64,000 nt of DNA from Pseudomonas laurylsulfativorans. Lineage in GTDB: Bacteria; Pseudomonadota; Gammaproteobacteria; Pseudomonadales; Pseudomonadaceae. Below are positions 8,172 to 17,313 of this stretch, piece by piece. The DNA lies in contig NZ_MUJK01000002.1 in assembly GCF_002906155.1 (NCBI RefSeq), positions 124,001-188,000 on the forward strand, in the 5' to 3' direction. The notes beneath the pieces were generated by a model. That model did not search any database. It was given only the letters and a program-made list of their open reading frames with translations, and was not told the DNA's origin. Every line of letters begins with the position of its first letter. The stretch's first letter is position 1. The translations under genes and the position numbers were made by a program.

Positions 8172-8888
8172 TTAAGACGGGCGCAAGCCGCGTTCGAGCC
8201 AGAGGCGACTGCCAAGTGTGACCACGCCGTCCAGCAACAAGGCCAGCAACGCGGTGCACGCGGCACCGAGCAGTAACTGCGGCTGATTGTTCAGGGCAAT
8301 GCCGGGAAATATCAGGCTGCCAAGACTGTTGGCGCCAATCAGGAACGCCAGCGGTGCGGTCCCGACATTGATTGCCAACGCCACGCGCACGCCACCGATG
8401 ATGATCGGCACGGCGTTCGGCAGTTCGACTTTCCACAGCACCTGGCGCGGGGTCATGCCGATGCCGACGGCGGCTTCCTTGAGCGAACCCTGGACATTTT
8501 TCAGGCCCTCATAGGTGTTACGCACGATGGGCAGCAGCGAGGCGAGAAACAAGGCGAAGATGGCCGGGCCACTGCCGATGCCGAGGATACCCAGAGCGAT
8601 GGCCAGGACGGCGAGAGGGGGGACGGTGTTGCCGATGTTGAAGAATTGCATGAAGCGTTCAGCGCGACCGACCATGGACGGGCGGCTGAGGAAGATACCG
8701 GCGGGGATGCCCACGACAAGGGCGGCCAGCATGGAAGCGAGGACGAGAATCAGATGAGCTTGCAGGTAAAACAACAAATCGTCGCGGTAGTGTTCGATCG
8801 TGTTGATGCCGATCCAGTTGATCAGCAGGGCCAGAAGGGCGAATACCAGCGCGCCTCCTATCAGCCCTTTGCCATAGTGGATAGCCAC
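8172..8888 (-). CDS. opuCD: Osmoprotectant ABC transporter permease (second subunit)
   Basis: A 238-residue membrane protein with about six transmembrane helices and the EAAVGIGMTPRQVLWKVELPNA loop typical of BPD transport permeases. It is the first gene of the opuC operon. The start is a GTG at 8888 preceded by AAAAGGAGTCCGCCT. It is clearly paralogous to opuCB. Confidence 0.92.
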   Translation of the reverse strand: MAIHYGKGLIGGALVFALLALLINWIGINTIEHYRDDLLFYLQAHLILVLASMLAALVVGIPAGIFLSRPSMVGRAERFMQFFNIGNTVPPLAVLAIALGILGIGSGPAIFALFLASLLPIVRNTYEGLKNVQGSLKEAAVGIGMTPRQVLWKVELPNAVPIIIGGVRVALAINVGTAPLAFLIGANSLGSLIFPGIALNNQPQLLLGAACTALLALLLDGVVTLGSRLWLERGLRPS

Positions 8889-9255
8889 AGGCGGACTCCT
8901 TTTTTCAGTCGGCGAACACTTCTTCGCGTGGCAACGCCATTCCTGGCTGCCGAAAAAGTGATCGCGATAAGCAGCTCATGCCGAGCGCGTTTCACTGTCG
9001 GAGCGAGCTTGCTCGCGGTGAACGTCCAGATAACGCGTACTTTCAGGTACCCAACGTTATCGTTGACGTCCATCGCGAGCAGGCTCGCTCCTACAGGGGA
9101 GGCGCACGGCTCGAGCCATGAGCACAGCCTCGTCAGGCCGAATTGCAGGTGTTTCAGGCCCCCGACGAGTGGTCGTAACGGGGGAGTGGACGTCTCCGTG
9201 CTTTAAAAGGTTCCCATCTGAAGAAGCATTTGGCCACCCCTAATGTGCTCAACGG
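8889..9255. other. Divergent intergenic region between opuCD and prfC
   Basis: Apart from a REP pair (8996-9100) I see no gene here. The opuC promoter must lie between 8889 and about 8990, but I cannot place convincing -35 and -10 boxes. A 186-codon frame (8646-9206, plus) mostly mirrors opuCD on the opposite strand and has no support. Confidence 0.5.
8996..9100. repeat. REP inverted pair (GAGCGAGCTTGCTCGC type)
   Basis: Left unit GTCGGAGCGAGCTTGCTCGC and right unit GCGAGCAGGCTCGCTCCTAC face each other across about 60 bases, between opuCD and prfC. Confidence 0.9.
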
Positions 9256-9285
9256 TTCGGTTCTTCGATCAACTTGGGCTATAAT
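9256..9285 (+). promoter_or_regulatory. prfC promoter
   Basis: A consensus TATAAT lies at 9280-9285. The best -35 is a weak TTCGGT at 9256-9261 with an 18-base spacer. Transcription would begin about 30 bases before the prfC start codon. Confidence 0.6.
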
Positions 9286-9323
9286 CTGCGCCCTTTTTTG
9301 AATCACCTGCCAGGCGATTTCCC

Positions 9324-10907
9324 ATGACCAAACAGGCCGCCGAAGTCGCGAAACGCCGCACTTTCGCCATTATTTCCCACCCCGATGCCGGTAAGACCAC
9401 CATCACCGAGAAGCTCTTGCTGATGGGCAAGGCGATTGCGGTAGCCGGTACGGTGAAATCTCGTAAATCCGACCGCCATGCCACCTCCGACTGGATGGAA
9501 ATGGAAAAGCAGCGGGGTATTTCCATTACCACGTCGGTCATGCAGTTCCCGTATCGCGAGCACATGATCAACCTGCTCGACACCCCGGGCCACGAAGACT
9601 TCTCCGAAGATACCTACCGCACCCTGACGGCGGTGGACTCGGCGTTGATGGTTCTCGACGGCGGTAAAGGTGTAGAGCCTCGGACCATCGCCCTGATGGA
9701 CGTCTGCCGTCTGCGTGACACGCCGATCGTCAGCTTCATCAACAAACTCGACCGTGACATCCGCGACCCGATCGAACTGCTCGACGAAATCGAAGCCGTC
9801 CTCAAGATCAAGGCTGCGCCGATCACCTGGCCGATTGGTTGCTACCGCGACTTCAAAGGCGTGTATCACCTCGCCGATGACTACATCATCGTGTACACCG
9901 CCGGTCACGGCCACGAGCGCACTGAAACCAAGATCATCGAGAAGCTCGATTCCGATGAGGCCCGTGCGCACCTGGGTGACGAGTACGAGCGTTTCATCGA
10001 GCAGCTGGAACTGGTGCAGGGCGCCTGCCACGAGTTCAATCAGCAGGAATTCCTCGACGGTCAGTTGACCCCGGTATTCTTCGGTACGGCCCTGGGCAAC
10101 TTCGGTGTCGACCACGTCCTCGACGCGGTCGTTGATTGGGCTCCGCGCCCACTGGCACGTGTGGCCAACGAGCGTACCGTGGAACCGGTGGAAGAGAAGT
10201 TTTCGGGCTTCATCTTCAAGATCCAGGCGAACATGGACCCGAAACACCGCGACCGCATCGCCTTTATGCGTATCTGCTCCGGCAAGTACGAAAAAGGCAT
10301 GAAGATGCGCCACGTGCGCACCGGCAAGGACGTGCGGATCGGCGATGCGCTGACGTTCTTCTCCTCCGAGCGTGAGCAACTGGAAGAGGCGTTTGCCGGC
10401 GACATTATCGGCCTGCACAACCACGGCACCATCCAGATCGGCGACACCTTCAGCGAAGGCGAAGTCCTGGGCTTCACCGGCATCCCGCACTTCGCCCCGG
10501 AGCTGTTCCGCCGGGTACGCCTGAAAGATCCGCTGAAATCCAAGCAACTGCGTCAGGGCCTGCAACAACTGGCCGAAGAAGGCGCGACCCAGGTGTTCTT
10601 CCCGGAGCGCAGCAACGACATCATCCTCGGCGCCGTCGGTGTGCTGCAGTTCGATGTGGTCGCCAGCCGTTTGAAAGAGGAATACAAGGTCGAATGCTCC
10701 TATGAGCCGATCACCGTTTATTCCGCGCGCTGGATCGAATGCAGCGACAAGAAGAAGCTTGAGGAATTCTCCAACAAGGCTGTGGAAAACCTGGCACTGG
10801 ACGGCGGCGGTCACCTGACCTACCTCGCGCCTACGCGGGTCAACCTGGCACTGATGGAAGAGCGCTGGCCGGACGTGAAATTCCGTGCGACTCGCGAGCA
10901 TCACTAA
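9324..10907 (+). CDS. prfC: Peptide chain release factor 3
   Basis: A 527-residue translational GTPase that recycles release factors RF1/RF2 from post-termination ribosomes. GTPase motifs are G1 HPDAGKTT (residues 19-26), G2 within [11 protein letters not shown]3 DTPGHEDF and G4 NKLD. EF-G-like domains II and III follow. The length equals E. coli RF3 to within a couple of residues. It is monocistronic, with a TATAAT promoter in front and a clear terminator behind. Confidence 0.97.
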   Translation: MTKQAAEVAKRRTFAIISHPDAGKTTITEKLLLMGKAIAVAGTVKSRKSDRHATSDWMEMEKQRGISITTSVMQFPYREHMINLLDTPGHEDFSEDTYRTLTAVDSALMVLDGGKGVEPRTIALMDVCRLRDTPIVSFINKLDRDIRDPIELLDEIEAVLKIKAAPITWPIGCYRDFKGVYHLADDYIIVYTAGHGHERTETKIIEKLDSDEARAHLGDEYERFIEQLELVQGACHEFNQQEFLDGQLTPVFFGTALGNFGVDHVLDAVVDWAPRPLARVANERTVEPVEEKFSGFIFKIQANMDPKHRDRIAFMRICSGKYEKGMKMRHVRTGKDVRIGDALTFFSSEREQLEEAFAGDIIGLHNHGTIQIGDTFSEGEVLGFTGIPHFAPELFRRVRLKDPLKSKQLRQGLQQLAEEGATQVFFPERSNDIILGAVGVLQFDVVASRLKEEYKVECSYEPITVYSARWIECSDKKKLEEFSNKAVENLALDGGGHLTYLAPTRVNLALMEERWPDVKFRATREHH

Positions 10908-10928
10908 GCGCTGAGTTGAAACACCAGA

Positions 10929-10959
10929 AACCCCGTTGCGAAAGCAGCGGGGTTTTTTC
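10929..10959 (+). terminator. Rho-independent terminator of prfC
   Basis: CCCCGTTGC (10931-10939) pairs with GCAGCGGGG (10944-10952, one G-T wobble), followed by TTTTTT (10953-10958). A flanking AA/TT extends the stem. Confidence 0.9.
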
Positions 10960-10979
10960 TTGCCTGTTGCAATGCCCGC

Positions 10980-11082
10980 TGTAGGAGCGAGCTTGCTCGC
11001 GATAGCGGCTAACGATGACGCGCCCTTTCTGGATAAACGCAGCGCGGCCGAGATCATCGCGAGCAGGCTCGCTCCTACAGGG
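10980..11082. repeat. REP inverted pair (GAGCGAGCTTGCTCGC type)
   Basis: TGTAGGAGCGAGCTTGCTCG on the left and CGAGCAGGCTCGCTCCTACA on the right, about 45 bases apart, just after the prfC terminator. Confidence 0.9.
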
Positions 11083-11245
11083 GCTTCGGTGCTAGTGGAA
11101 TTTTGAATAACCCCTATTCCAAAGCAGTCTCCTGATCCACTGCATTTTCCCTCGCTCAGTAGCGTCCAATCTGGAGAACCCGGCTGATCGGAACTAGATT
11201 TGACTCAGCGCCAGACAGGCACTCTACGAAAGGAAGGAATCGGCT
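11083..11245. other. Spacer before the small acidic protein gene
   Basis: TTGACT (11200-11205) and TCTACG (11223-11228) with a 17-base spacer look promoter-like, but the implied transcript start would fall almost on the ribosome-binding site. The true promoter may lie further upstream. I see nothing else. Confidence 0.35.
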
Positions 11246-11503
11246 ATGAACAGGTTGTTTCGCGTTTTACTGCTGTTGAAGGTGTTGGTGATGCTATCGC
11301 TCGGGACGTCGACAGCGTGGGCCGAGTGTATCGATCACGGGGAGCAGGCTGCGAGCGGGCAAGCGGGATACGCGGGGTTGATGCTCGCCAAATCCGAATC
11401 GGAACCGGGAGATCAGGGACAGGGTGGGGCTGACAACGACGATGACTCGACCACCGACGAGCCGGACTCAGATGATGCCGATGAAGGCGACAGCCAGACG
11501 TAA
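11246..11503 (+). CDS. Small secreted acidic protein of unknown function
   Basis: 85 residues. The first 26 (MNRLFRVLLLLKVLVMLSLG then TSTAWA) form a convincing Sec signal peptide cleaved before ECIDHGEQ. The mature part is about 59 residues, ending in a strongly acidic, probably disordered tail rich in D, E, S, T and G (for example DNDDDSTTDEPDSDDADEGD). A single cysteine follows the cleavage site but no lipobox is present. AAGGAAGGA lies just upstream of the ATG. The gene stands alone, between two REP pairs. I do not recognise the family; an ion-binding or envelope role is possible but unproven. Confidence 0.7.
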   Translation: MNRLFRVLLLLKVLVMLSLGTSTAWAECIDHGEQAASGQAGYAGLMLAKSESEPGDQGQGGADNDDDSTTDEPDSDDADEGDSQT

Positions 11504-11517
11504 ATCACAGGAAAAAG

Positions 11518-11566
11518 AGAACCCCTTGTTGCTCGACTGATGCGCAGTCAAGGAACAAGAGGTTCT
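11518..11566 (+). terminator. Long hairpin behind the small acidic protein gene
   Basis: AGAACCCCTTGTT (11518-11530) pairs with AACAAGAGGTTCT (11554-11566) with one mismatch. An inner stem GACTG/CAGTC (11535-11539, 11545-11549) makes a two-tier structure. Only ATTAATT follows, so it is a weak terminator or a stabilising 3' end. Confidence 0.45.
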
Positions 11567-11579
11567 ATTAATTCAGTAC

Positions 11580-11670
11580 TTGTAGGAGCGAGCCTGCTCG
11601 CGATGCATTCTTTCATTCAATACAAATGTTGAATGACAGTCCGCCATCGCGAGCAGGCTCGCTCCTACGG
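11580..11670. repeat. REP inverted pair at the 3' end of dppF
   Basis: TTGTAGGAGCGAGCCTGCTC and GAGCAGGCTCGCTCCTACGG face each other. The right unit ends four bases before the dppF stop codon (11675), so the dppBCDF messenger runs into the REP pair. Confidence 0.9.
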
Positions 11671-11674
11671 TTTT

Positions 11675-12655
11675 TTACGCTGCGCCGTCGAGGAATTGCT
11701 CGGCGTAGTGGCAAGCCACCTGGCGGCTGTCGAGCAGGCGCAGGGCCGGCTCTTCAGTGCTGCAACGCTCGGTGGCGTACGGGCAACGCTTGTGGAACGC
11801 GCAGCCGGGTGGCGGGTTCAGCGGGTTGGGCAACTCGCCGACGATCTTGATTTTCGGTTTGTTCGGGTCTGGGTGAATCGTCGGCGTGGCCGACAACAGT
11901 GCCTGGGTGTAAGGGTGCAGCGGGCGTTCGTAGATGTCGTTCTTCGGACCCATTTCCACTGGGCGACCGAGGTACATCACCATCACGTCATCGGCAACGT
12001 GTTGCACCACCGCCAGGTTGTGGGAGATGAACACGTAGGCGGTGTTGAACTCCTGTTGCAGATCCATGAACAGGTTCAGCACCTGTGCCTGGATCGACAC
12101 GTCCAGCGCCGAGGTCGGCTCATCCGCGACCAGCACTTTAGGCTGGAGCATCATCGCTCGGGCCAGGGCAATCCGCTGGCGCTGACCGCCGGAGAACATG
12201 TGTGGATAACGCTGGTAGTGCTCGGGACGCAACCCCACCTGCTTCATCATCGCCTGGACTTTCTCGCGACGTTCAGAGGCGCTCAGGTTGGTGTTGATCA
12301 GCAGCGGCTCAGCCAACTGGTCGCCGACTTTTTGCCGTGGGTTCAACGAGGCATAAGGGCTCTGGAACACCATCTGCACGTCTTTGCGCAATTGCTTGCG
12401 CTGGGCCTTGTCGGCGCCGGCGACTTCCTGGCCGGCAATTTTCAAGGAGCCGGAGGACGGTTCTTCGATCAGCGTCAGGGCCCGGGCCAGGGTGGATTTG
12501 CCGCAGCCCGATTCACCGACGACGGCGAGGGTCTTGCCGGCTTCCAGTTCGAACGACACACCGTTAAGAGCGCGCACGGTGGCGTGACCCTTGAACATGC
12601 CACGGGACACCTCGTAGTGACGGGTCAGGTCGCGGGCGGTAAGAACGACGGCCAT
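11675..12655 (-). CDS. dppF: Dipeptide ABC transporter ATP-binding protein DppF
   Basis: A 326-residue peptide/nickel-class ABC ATPase. Walker A is GESGCGKST, the signature FSGGQRQRIALARAM, and Walker B VLVADEPTSALD. The C-terminal oligopeptide extension PPPGCAFHKRCPYATERC, with cysteines that bind an iron-sulfur cluster in related Dpp/Opp ATPases, is intact. It ends the dppBCDF unit. Its ATG overlaps the stop codon of dppD by one base (TAATG). Confidence 0.94.
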   Translation of the reverse strand: MAVVLTARDLTRHYEVSRGMFKGHATVRALNGVSFELEAGKTLAVVGESGCGKSTLARALTLIEEPSSGSLKIAGQEVAGADKAQRKQLRKDVQMVFQSPYASLNPRQKVGDQLAEPLLINTNLSASERREKVQAMMKQVGLRPEHYQRYPHMFSGGQRQRIALARAMMLQPKVLVADEPTSALDVSIQAQVLNLFMDLQQEFNTAYVFISHNLAVVQHVADDVMVMYLGRPVEMGPKNDIYERPLHPYTQALLSATPTIHPDPNKPKIKIVGELPNPLNPPPGCAFHKRCPYATERCSTEEPALRLLDSRQVACHYAEQFLDGAA

Positions 12656-13623
12656 TACGCCACCTCCTGGTTCAGCGGGTAGAAGCAGCGAGCGAGGCTG
12701 TTGCTTTTCGGGTCAAGGGTCGGACGTTGTTGGCGGCAGTTGTCTTTCACATACGGGCAGCGCGGCGACAGCAGGCAACCCTGCGGACGGTCATAGCGAC
12801 CGGGCACGATACCCGGCAGAGTCGACAGGCGCGCGGCGCCTTGGCTGTGTTCCGGAATCGCCTTGAGCAATGCTTCGCTGTATGGGTGCGCGGGAATGTC
12901 GAACAACTGTGGCACCTGACCGACTTCGACCGCTTGCCCTGCGTACATCACGCACACGCGCTGGGCGGTTTCGGCCACGACGGCGAGGTCGTGGGTAATC
13001 AGCACCAGGCCCATGTTCTGCTCTTTCTGCAACGCCAGCAGCAGGTCCATGATCTGCGCCTGGATCGTTACGTCCAGCGCCGTGGTCGGCTCGTCGGCGA
13101 TCAGCAGTTTCGGTTCGCCGGCAATTGCCATGGCAATCGCGACACGCTGGCTCATACCGCCGGACAGTTGATGCGGGTAGGCGTCCATACGGCTGGCGGC
13201 ACCCGGGATTTCAACTTTTTCCAGCAATTCGATGGCGCGCTTGCGCGCTGCCTTGCTGGACAACTTCAGGTGCAGGCGCAGCACTTCTTCGATCTGGAAA
13301 CCGACGGTGTAGCTCGGGTTCAGCGCGGTCATCGGGTCCTGGAAGACCATCGACAGGTCCTTACCGACGATCTGCCGACGCTGGCGATTGCTCAACTTAA
13401 GCATGTCCTTGCCGTCGAAGCTGAGCGAGTCCGCGGTAACGATGCCTGGATGCTCGATCAGCCCCATCAGCGCCATCATGGTCACGGACTTGCCGGAACC
13501 CGACTCGCCAACGATGGCGAGCACTTCGCCCTTGTCCACCTTCAGGTCGAGGCCGTCGACCACTGGCGTGGCGTTCTTGTCGCCGAAACGAACGTTGAGA
13601 TTCTTGATTTCTAACAGTGACAT
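12655..13623 (-). CDS. dppD: Dipeptide ABC transporter ATP-binding protein DppD
   Basis: A 322-residue ATPase partner of DppF. It shows Walker [10 protein letters not shown], the signature [15 protein letters not shown], Walker [13 protein letters not shown] and the cysteine-bearing tail [23 protein letters not shown] placed the start at 13623 ([13 protein letters not shown]), preceded by GAGGAGATTCCC; the frame is open to 13683 but that would overlap dppC. It is tightly packed between dppC and dppF. Confidence 0.94.
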   Translation of the reverse strand: MSLLEIKNLNVRFGDKNATPVVDGLDLKVDKGEVLAIVGESGSGKSVTMMALMGLIEHPGIVTADSLSFDGKDMLKLSNRQRRQIVGKDLSMVFQDPMTALNPSYTVGFQIEEVLRLHLKLSSKAARKRAIELLEKVEIPGAASRMDAYPHQLSGGMSQRVAIAMAIAGEPKLLIADEPTTALDVTIQAQIMDLLLALQKEQNMGLVLITHDLAVVAETAQRVCVMYAGQAVEVGQVPQLFDIPAHPYSEALLKAIPEHSQGAARLSTLPGIVPGRYDRPQGCLLSPRCPYVKDNCRQQRPTLDPKSNSLARCFYPLNQEVA

Positions 13624-13633
13624 GGGAATCTCC

Positions 13634-14551
13634 TCAGGCGGCGTTCTTGAGTTTCGGGTCCAGCGCGTCGCGCAGGCCGTCACCCATCAAGTTGATTGCC
13701 AGCACGCTGAGCAAAATGGTCAAACCAGGCAGGCTCACCACCCACCAGGCGCGTTCGATGTAGTCGCGGGCCGAAGCCAGCATGGTGCCCCACTCAGGGG
13801 TTGGCGGTTGTACGCCAAGTCCGAGGAAGCCCAGTGCGGCGGCATCGAGGATCGCCGAAGAGAAGCTCAGGGTGGCCTGAACGATCAGCGGCGCCATGCA
13901 GTTTGGCAGCACGGTAACGAACATCAGGCGTGGCAGGCCGGCACCGGCCAGGCGCGCGGCGGTTACGTAGTCGCGGTTCAGCTCGCCCATCACCGCGGCG
14001 CGGGTCAGACGAACATACGACGGCAACGAAACCACGGCGATGGCAATGATGGTGTTGATCAGGCCAGGGCCGAGGATGGCGACAATCGCCACGGCCAGCA
14101 GCAGCGACGGCAAGGCCAGCATGATGTCCATCAGGCGCATGATGGTCGGGCCGAGAATCCGCGGGTAGAACCCGGCGAACAGGCCCAGGAGAATCCCCGG
14201 GATCAGCGACATCACCACCGACGACAAACCGATCAGCAACGACAGGCGCGAACCATTGATCAGACGCGACAGCAGGTCGCGGCCCAGTTCGTCGGTGCCG
14301 AGCAGGAACTGCATCTGTCCACCTTCCAGCCAGGCCGGTGGGGTCAGCAGGAAATCGCGGTACTGCTCGCTCGGGTCGTGAGGGGCGACCCATGGGGCGA
14401 AGATGGCGCAGAAAATCACCAGCAGCATGAACATCAGGCCGGCGACGGCGCCTTTGTTCTTGGCGAACGCTTGCCAGAATTCTTTGTACGGAGACGGGTA
14501 CAGCAGGCTTTGATCGACTGCTACCGATGGAATTGGAGTGGTCATGGTCAT
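13634..14551 (-). CDS. dppC: Dipeptide ABC transporter permease DppC
   Basis: About 305 residues with six transmembrane helices, the first at about 30-50 after the N-terminal cytoplasmic segment [21 protein letters not shown]. The permease signature region is [23 protein letters not shown]. Two in-frame ATGs (14551 and 14545) compete, and neither has a strong ribosome-binding site. I prefer 14551, four bases from the dppB stop codon. It forms the membrane channel with DppB. Confidence 0.92.
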   Translation of the reverse strand: MTMTTPIPSVAVDQSLLYPSPYKEFWQAFAKNKGAVAGLMFMLLVIFCAIFAPWVAPHDPSEQYRDFLLTPPAWLEGGQMQFLLGTDELGRDLLSRLINGSRLSLLIGLSSVVMSLIPGILLGLFAGFYPRILGPTIMRLMDIMLALPSLLLAVAIVAILGPGLINTIIAIAVVSLPSYVRLTRAAVMGELNRDYVTAARLAGAGLPRLMFVTVLPNCMAPLIVQATLSFSSAILDAAALGFLGLGVQPPTPEWGTMLASARDYIERAWWVVSLPGLTILLSVLAINLMGDGLRDALDPKLKNAA

Positions 14552-14555
14552 GATC

Positions 14556-15566
14556 TCAGCGCTGATGACGGATGCGTGGGTTGGCAAAGCCGTAGAGGAT
14601 GTCCACTACGAAGTTGACCAGAATCACCAGGCAGGCGATTAACAGGATGCCGTTTTGCACGACGGGATAGTCTCGGGCGCCAATGGCTTCGATCAGCCAT
14701 TTGCCGATGCCGGGCCACGAGAAGATGGTTTCGGTCAGGACCGCACCGGCCAGCAGGGTGCCGACTTGCAGGCCGACCACCGTCAGCACCGGAATCAGCG
14801 CGTTACGCAGACCGTGCACGAACACCACACGCGACGGCGACAGGCCCTTGGCCTTGGCGGTGCGAATGTAGTCTTCACGCAGTACTTCGAGCATCGAGGA
14901 ACGGGTCATCCGTGCGATCACCGCCAGCGGGATGGTACCCAGCACGATGGCCGGCAGGATCAGGTGATGCAGGGCATCGAAGAACGCACTGACGTCATCG
15001 GCCAGCAGCGTATCGATCAGCATGAAACCGGTGCGCGGCTCGATGTCGTAGAGCAGGTCGATCCGCCCGGACACCGGGGTCCAGCCCAGGCTCACCGAGA
15101 AGAACATGATCAGGATCAGGCCCCACCAGAAGATCGGCATCGAGTATCCCGCCAAGGAGATGCCCATCACCCCATGGTCGAACAGGGACCCTCGCTTGAG
15201 TGCCGCGATCACCCCGGCCAGAAGGCCCAGGATGCCGGCGAACAACAGAGCGGCCATGGACAGTTCCAGGGTCGCGGGGAACAGGGAAGTGAATTCGGTC
15301 CAGACGCTTTCACGGGTTCGCAGGGATTCACCGAGATCGCCGTGGGCCAGTTTGCCGATGTAATCCAGGTACTGGGCATACAGGGGTTTGTTCAGACCTA
15401 GGCGTTCCATTGCCTGAGCGTGCATTTCCGGGTCGACTCTGCGTTCGCCCATCATGACTTCCACGGGGTCGCCAGGGATCATGCGAATCAACGCGAATGT
15501 CAGCAAGGTGATGCCGAAAAACGTGGGGATCAGTAACCCCAGTCGGCGGGCAATAAAACTAAACAT
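14556..15566 (-). CDS. dppB: Dipeptide ABC transporter permease DppB
   Basis: A 336-residue inner-membrane permease. The N terminus MFSFIARRLGLLIPTFFGIT with IRMIPGDPVEVMMGER is diagnostic of DppB/OppB. The permease loop is DYIRTAKAKGLSPSRVVFVHGLRN. It is the first membrane gene of the dpp cluster, 73 bases after the binding-protein gene at 15640. Confidence 0.94.
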   Translation of the reverse strand: MFSFIARRLGLLIPTFFGITLLTFALIRMIPGDPVEVMMGERRVDPEMHAQAMERLGLNKPLYAQYLDYIGKLAHGDLGESLRTRESVWTEFTSLFPATLELSMAALLFAGILGLLAGVIAALKRGSLFDHGVMGISLAGYSMPIFWWGLILIMFFSVSLGWTPVSGRIDLLYDIEPRTGFMLIDTLLADDVSAFFDALHHLILPAIVLGTIPLAVIARMTRSSMLEVLREDYIRTAKAKGLSPSRVVFVHGLRNALIPVLTVVGLQVGTLLAGAVLTETIFSWPGIGKWLIEAIGARDYPVVQNGILLIACLVILVNFVVDILYGFANPRIRHQR

Positions 15567-15639
15567 CGTAAGGTGTACCTCATCAGCCGGTTAGGCGTGC
15601 CCGGCATCCCTGTGTCAGGAATACCGGGAGTTTTCTTAT

Positions 15640-17235
15640 CTACTTCACCTGGGTGGTGGCGAAGTTATTCGTGGTGAGGGGGCTAATGTGATAGCCCTCT
15701 ACGTTGTTGCGCATTGCGGTAAACATTCTAGTGTGTGCCATGCTGATCCATGGCTGGTCCTGGTTAAAAATAACCTGGGCCTGCTCGTAGAGCGCTGCAC
15801 GCTCGGCCGGATCGGTTTTTTCCCGAGCCTGGTCGATCAGCGCCTGGAACTTGTCATTGCACCAGCGGGCGTAGTTTTCTCCGTTCTTGGCCGCTTCACA
15901 ACTGAGCATAGGCGTCAGGAAGTTATCCGGGTCGCCGTTATCGCCCGCCCATCCGGCGGAAACCATGTCGTGCTCGCCGTTTTTGGCGCGTTTGAGCATT
16001 TCGCCCCATTCCATCACGCGGATGTCGATCTTGATCCCGACCTTGGCCAGGTCGGCTTGCATCATCTGCGCGCCGAGCATCGGGTTCGGGTTAGTCGGAC
16101 CGCCACCGTTGCGGGTGAACAGGGTGAAGGTGGTGCCTTCCGGTACGCCGGCTTCCTTGAGCAGGGCGCGAGCCTTGTCCAGATCATGGGCCGGGTTCTT
16201 CAGGTCGTGGTTGTAGCCAAGCAGGGTGTCCGGGTACGGGTTGACCGCAGCGGTTGCATTGCCCTTGCCGAACAACGCATTGACGTACGCCTCTTTGTCG
16301 AAGGCGATGTCGATGGCTTTGCGCACCCGCACATCACTCATGTACTTGTGCGTGGTGTTCATGGCGACGTAGGAAACGGTCATCGCGTTCAGTTCGTCGA
16401 CCTTCAGGTTCGGGTCTTTCTTGATGGTCGGGATGTCATCCGGCTTCGGATACAGCGCGACCTGGCACTCGTTGGCCTTGAGCTTTTGCAGGCGCACGTT
16501 GTTGTCGGTGGCGATGGCCAGGATCAGTGCGTCGGCCGGTGGCTTGCCACGGAAGTAATCCGGGTTGGCCTTGAAGCGAACCTGGGCGTCCTTGTTGTAA
16601 CGCTGGAAGACGAACGGGCCGGTGCCGACTGGCTTGTTGTTCAGGTCGCCGGCCTTGTTGGCCTTGAGCAACTGATCGGCGTACTCGGCGGAGTAGATCG
16701 AGGAGAAGGCCATGGCAATGTCGGCCAGGAACGGCGCTTCGCGACGGGTCAGGGTGAACTTGACCGTGTTGTCGTCGACTTTCTCTACGCTTTTGAGCAG
16801 TTCCTTGAAGCCCATGCTTTCAAAGTACGGGAAACCCACGCTCGACAGTTTGTGCCATGGATGATTCGGGTCCAGCTGGCGCTGGAAGCTCCAGACCACG
16901 TCATCGGCATTCATGTCGCGGGTTGGCTTGAAGTATTCGGTGGTGTGGAACTTGACGCCTTTACGCAGATGGAAGGTGTAGCTCAGGCCGTCTTCGCTGA
17001 TGTCCCAGGAGTCGGCCAGTGCCGGAATCACCTCGGTAGTACCCGGTTTGAAGTCCGCCAGGCGATTGAAGATGGTTTCGGCCACCGCATCGGCTGTGAC
17101 TGCAGTCGTGTACTGGACCATGTCGAAGCCTTCGGGGCTGGCTTCGGTGCAAACCACCAGGGGCTTGGCCGAGACACCGACAGCGACACTGAGCAAAGCA
17201 GCCGCGATGGCCGCACGTAGGGGAAGCATTTTCAT
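15640..17235 (-). CDS. dppA: Periplasmic peptide-binding protein (DppA family), first paralogue beside dppB
   Basis: A 531-residue SBP_bac_5 protein with signal peptide MKMLPLRAAIAAALLSVAVG ending VSA. The mature start KPLVVCTEASPEGFDMVQYTT and the later TRNGGGPTNPNPMLGAQMMQADL are typical of Pseudomonas DppA-like proteins. I took the ATG at 17235; the frame extends to 17286 without support. It is the most diverged of the three binding proteins here: the peptide-contact stretch differs from the LWAMPVQRPYNPN motif shared by the other two. A different peptide preference is likely. Confidence 0.92.
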   Translation of the reverse strand: MKMLPLRAAIAAALLSVAVGVSAKPLVVCTEASPEGFDMVQYTTAVTADAVAETIFNRLADFKPGTTEVIPALADSWDISEDGLSYTFHLRKGVKFHTTEYFKPTRDMNADDVVWSFQRQLDPNHPWHKLSSVGFPYFESMGFKELLKSVEKVDDNTVKFTLTRREAPFLADIAMAFSSIYSAEYADQLLKANKAGDLNNKPVGTGPFVFQRYNKDAQVRFKANPDYFRGKPPADALILAIATDNNVRLQKLKANECQVALYPKPDDIPTIKKDPNLKVDELNAMTVSYVAMNTTHKYMSDVRVRKAIDIAFDKEAYVNALFGKGNATAAVNPYPDTLLGYNHDLKNPAHDLDKARALLKEAGVPEGTTFTLFTRNGGGPTNPNPMLGAQMMQADLAKVGIKIDIRVMEWGEMLKRAKNGEHDMVSAGWAGDNGDPDNFLTPMLSCEAAKNGENYARWCNDKFQALIDQAREKTDPAERAALYEQAQVIFNQDQPWISMAHTRMFTAMRNNVEGYHISPLTTNNFATTQVK

Positions 17236-17313
17236 CAAGAACCCTCTGCAATCAGTTAAAGGACAAAAGCCGAACGGCCGATTCATCGCGGAACCAGCCG
17301 TTCGGCAGCGGCA

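Noticed and set aside
9303..11057. A 584-codon frame on the minus strand across prfC
   Set aside because: It is the antisense shadow of prfC in GC-rich DNA; it has no ribosome-binding site and reads as low-complexity charged sequence.
15688..17220. Long plus-strand frames (for example 15688-17220 and 19018-20505) across the dpp binding-protein genes
   Set aside because: They overlap fully the signal-peptide-bearing binding proteins and lack homology or start signals.
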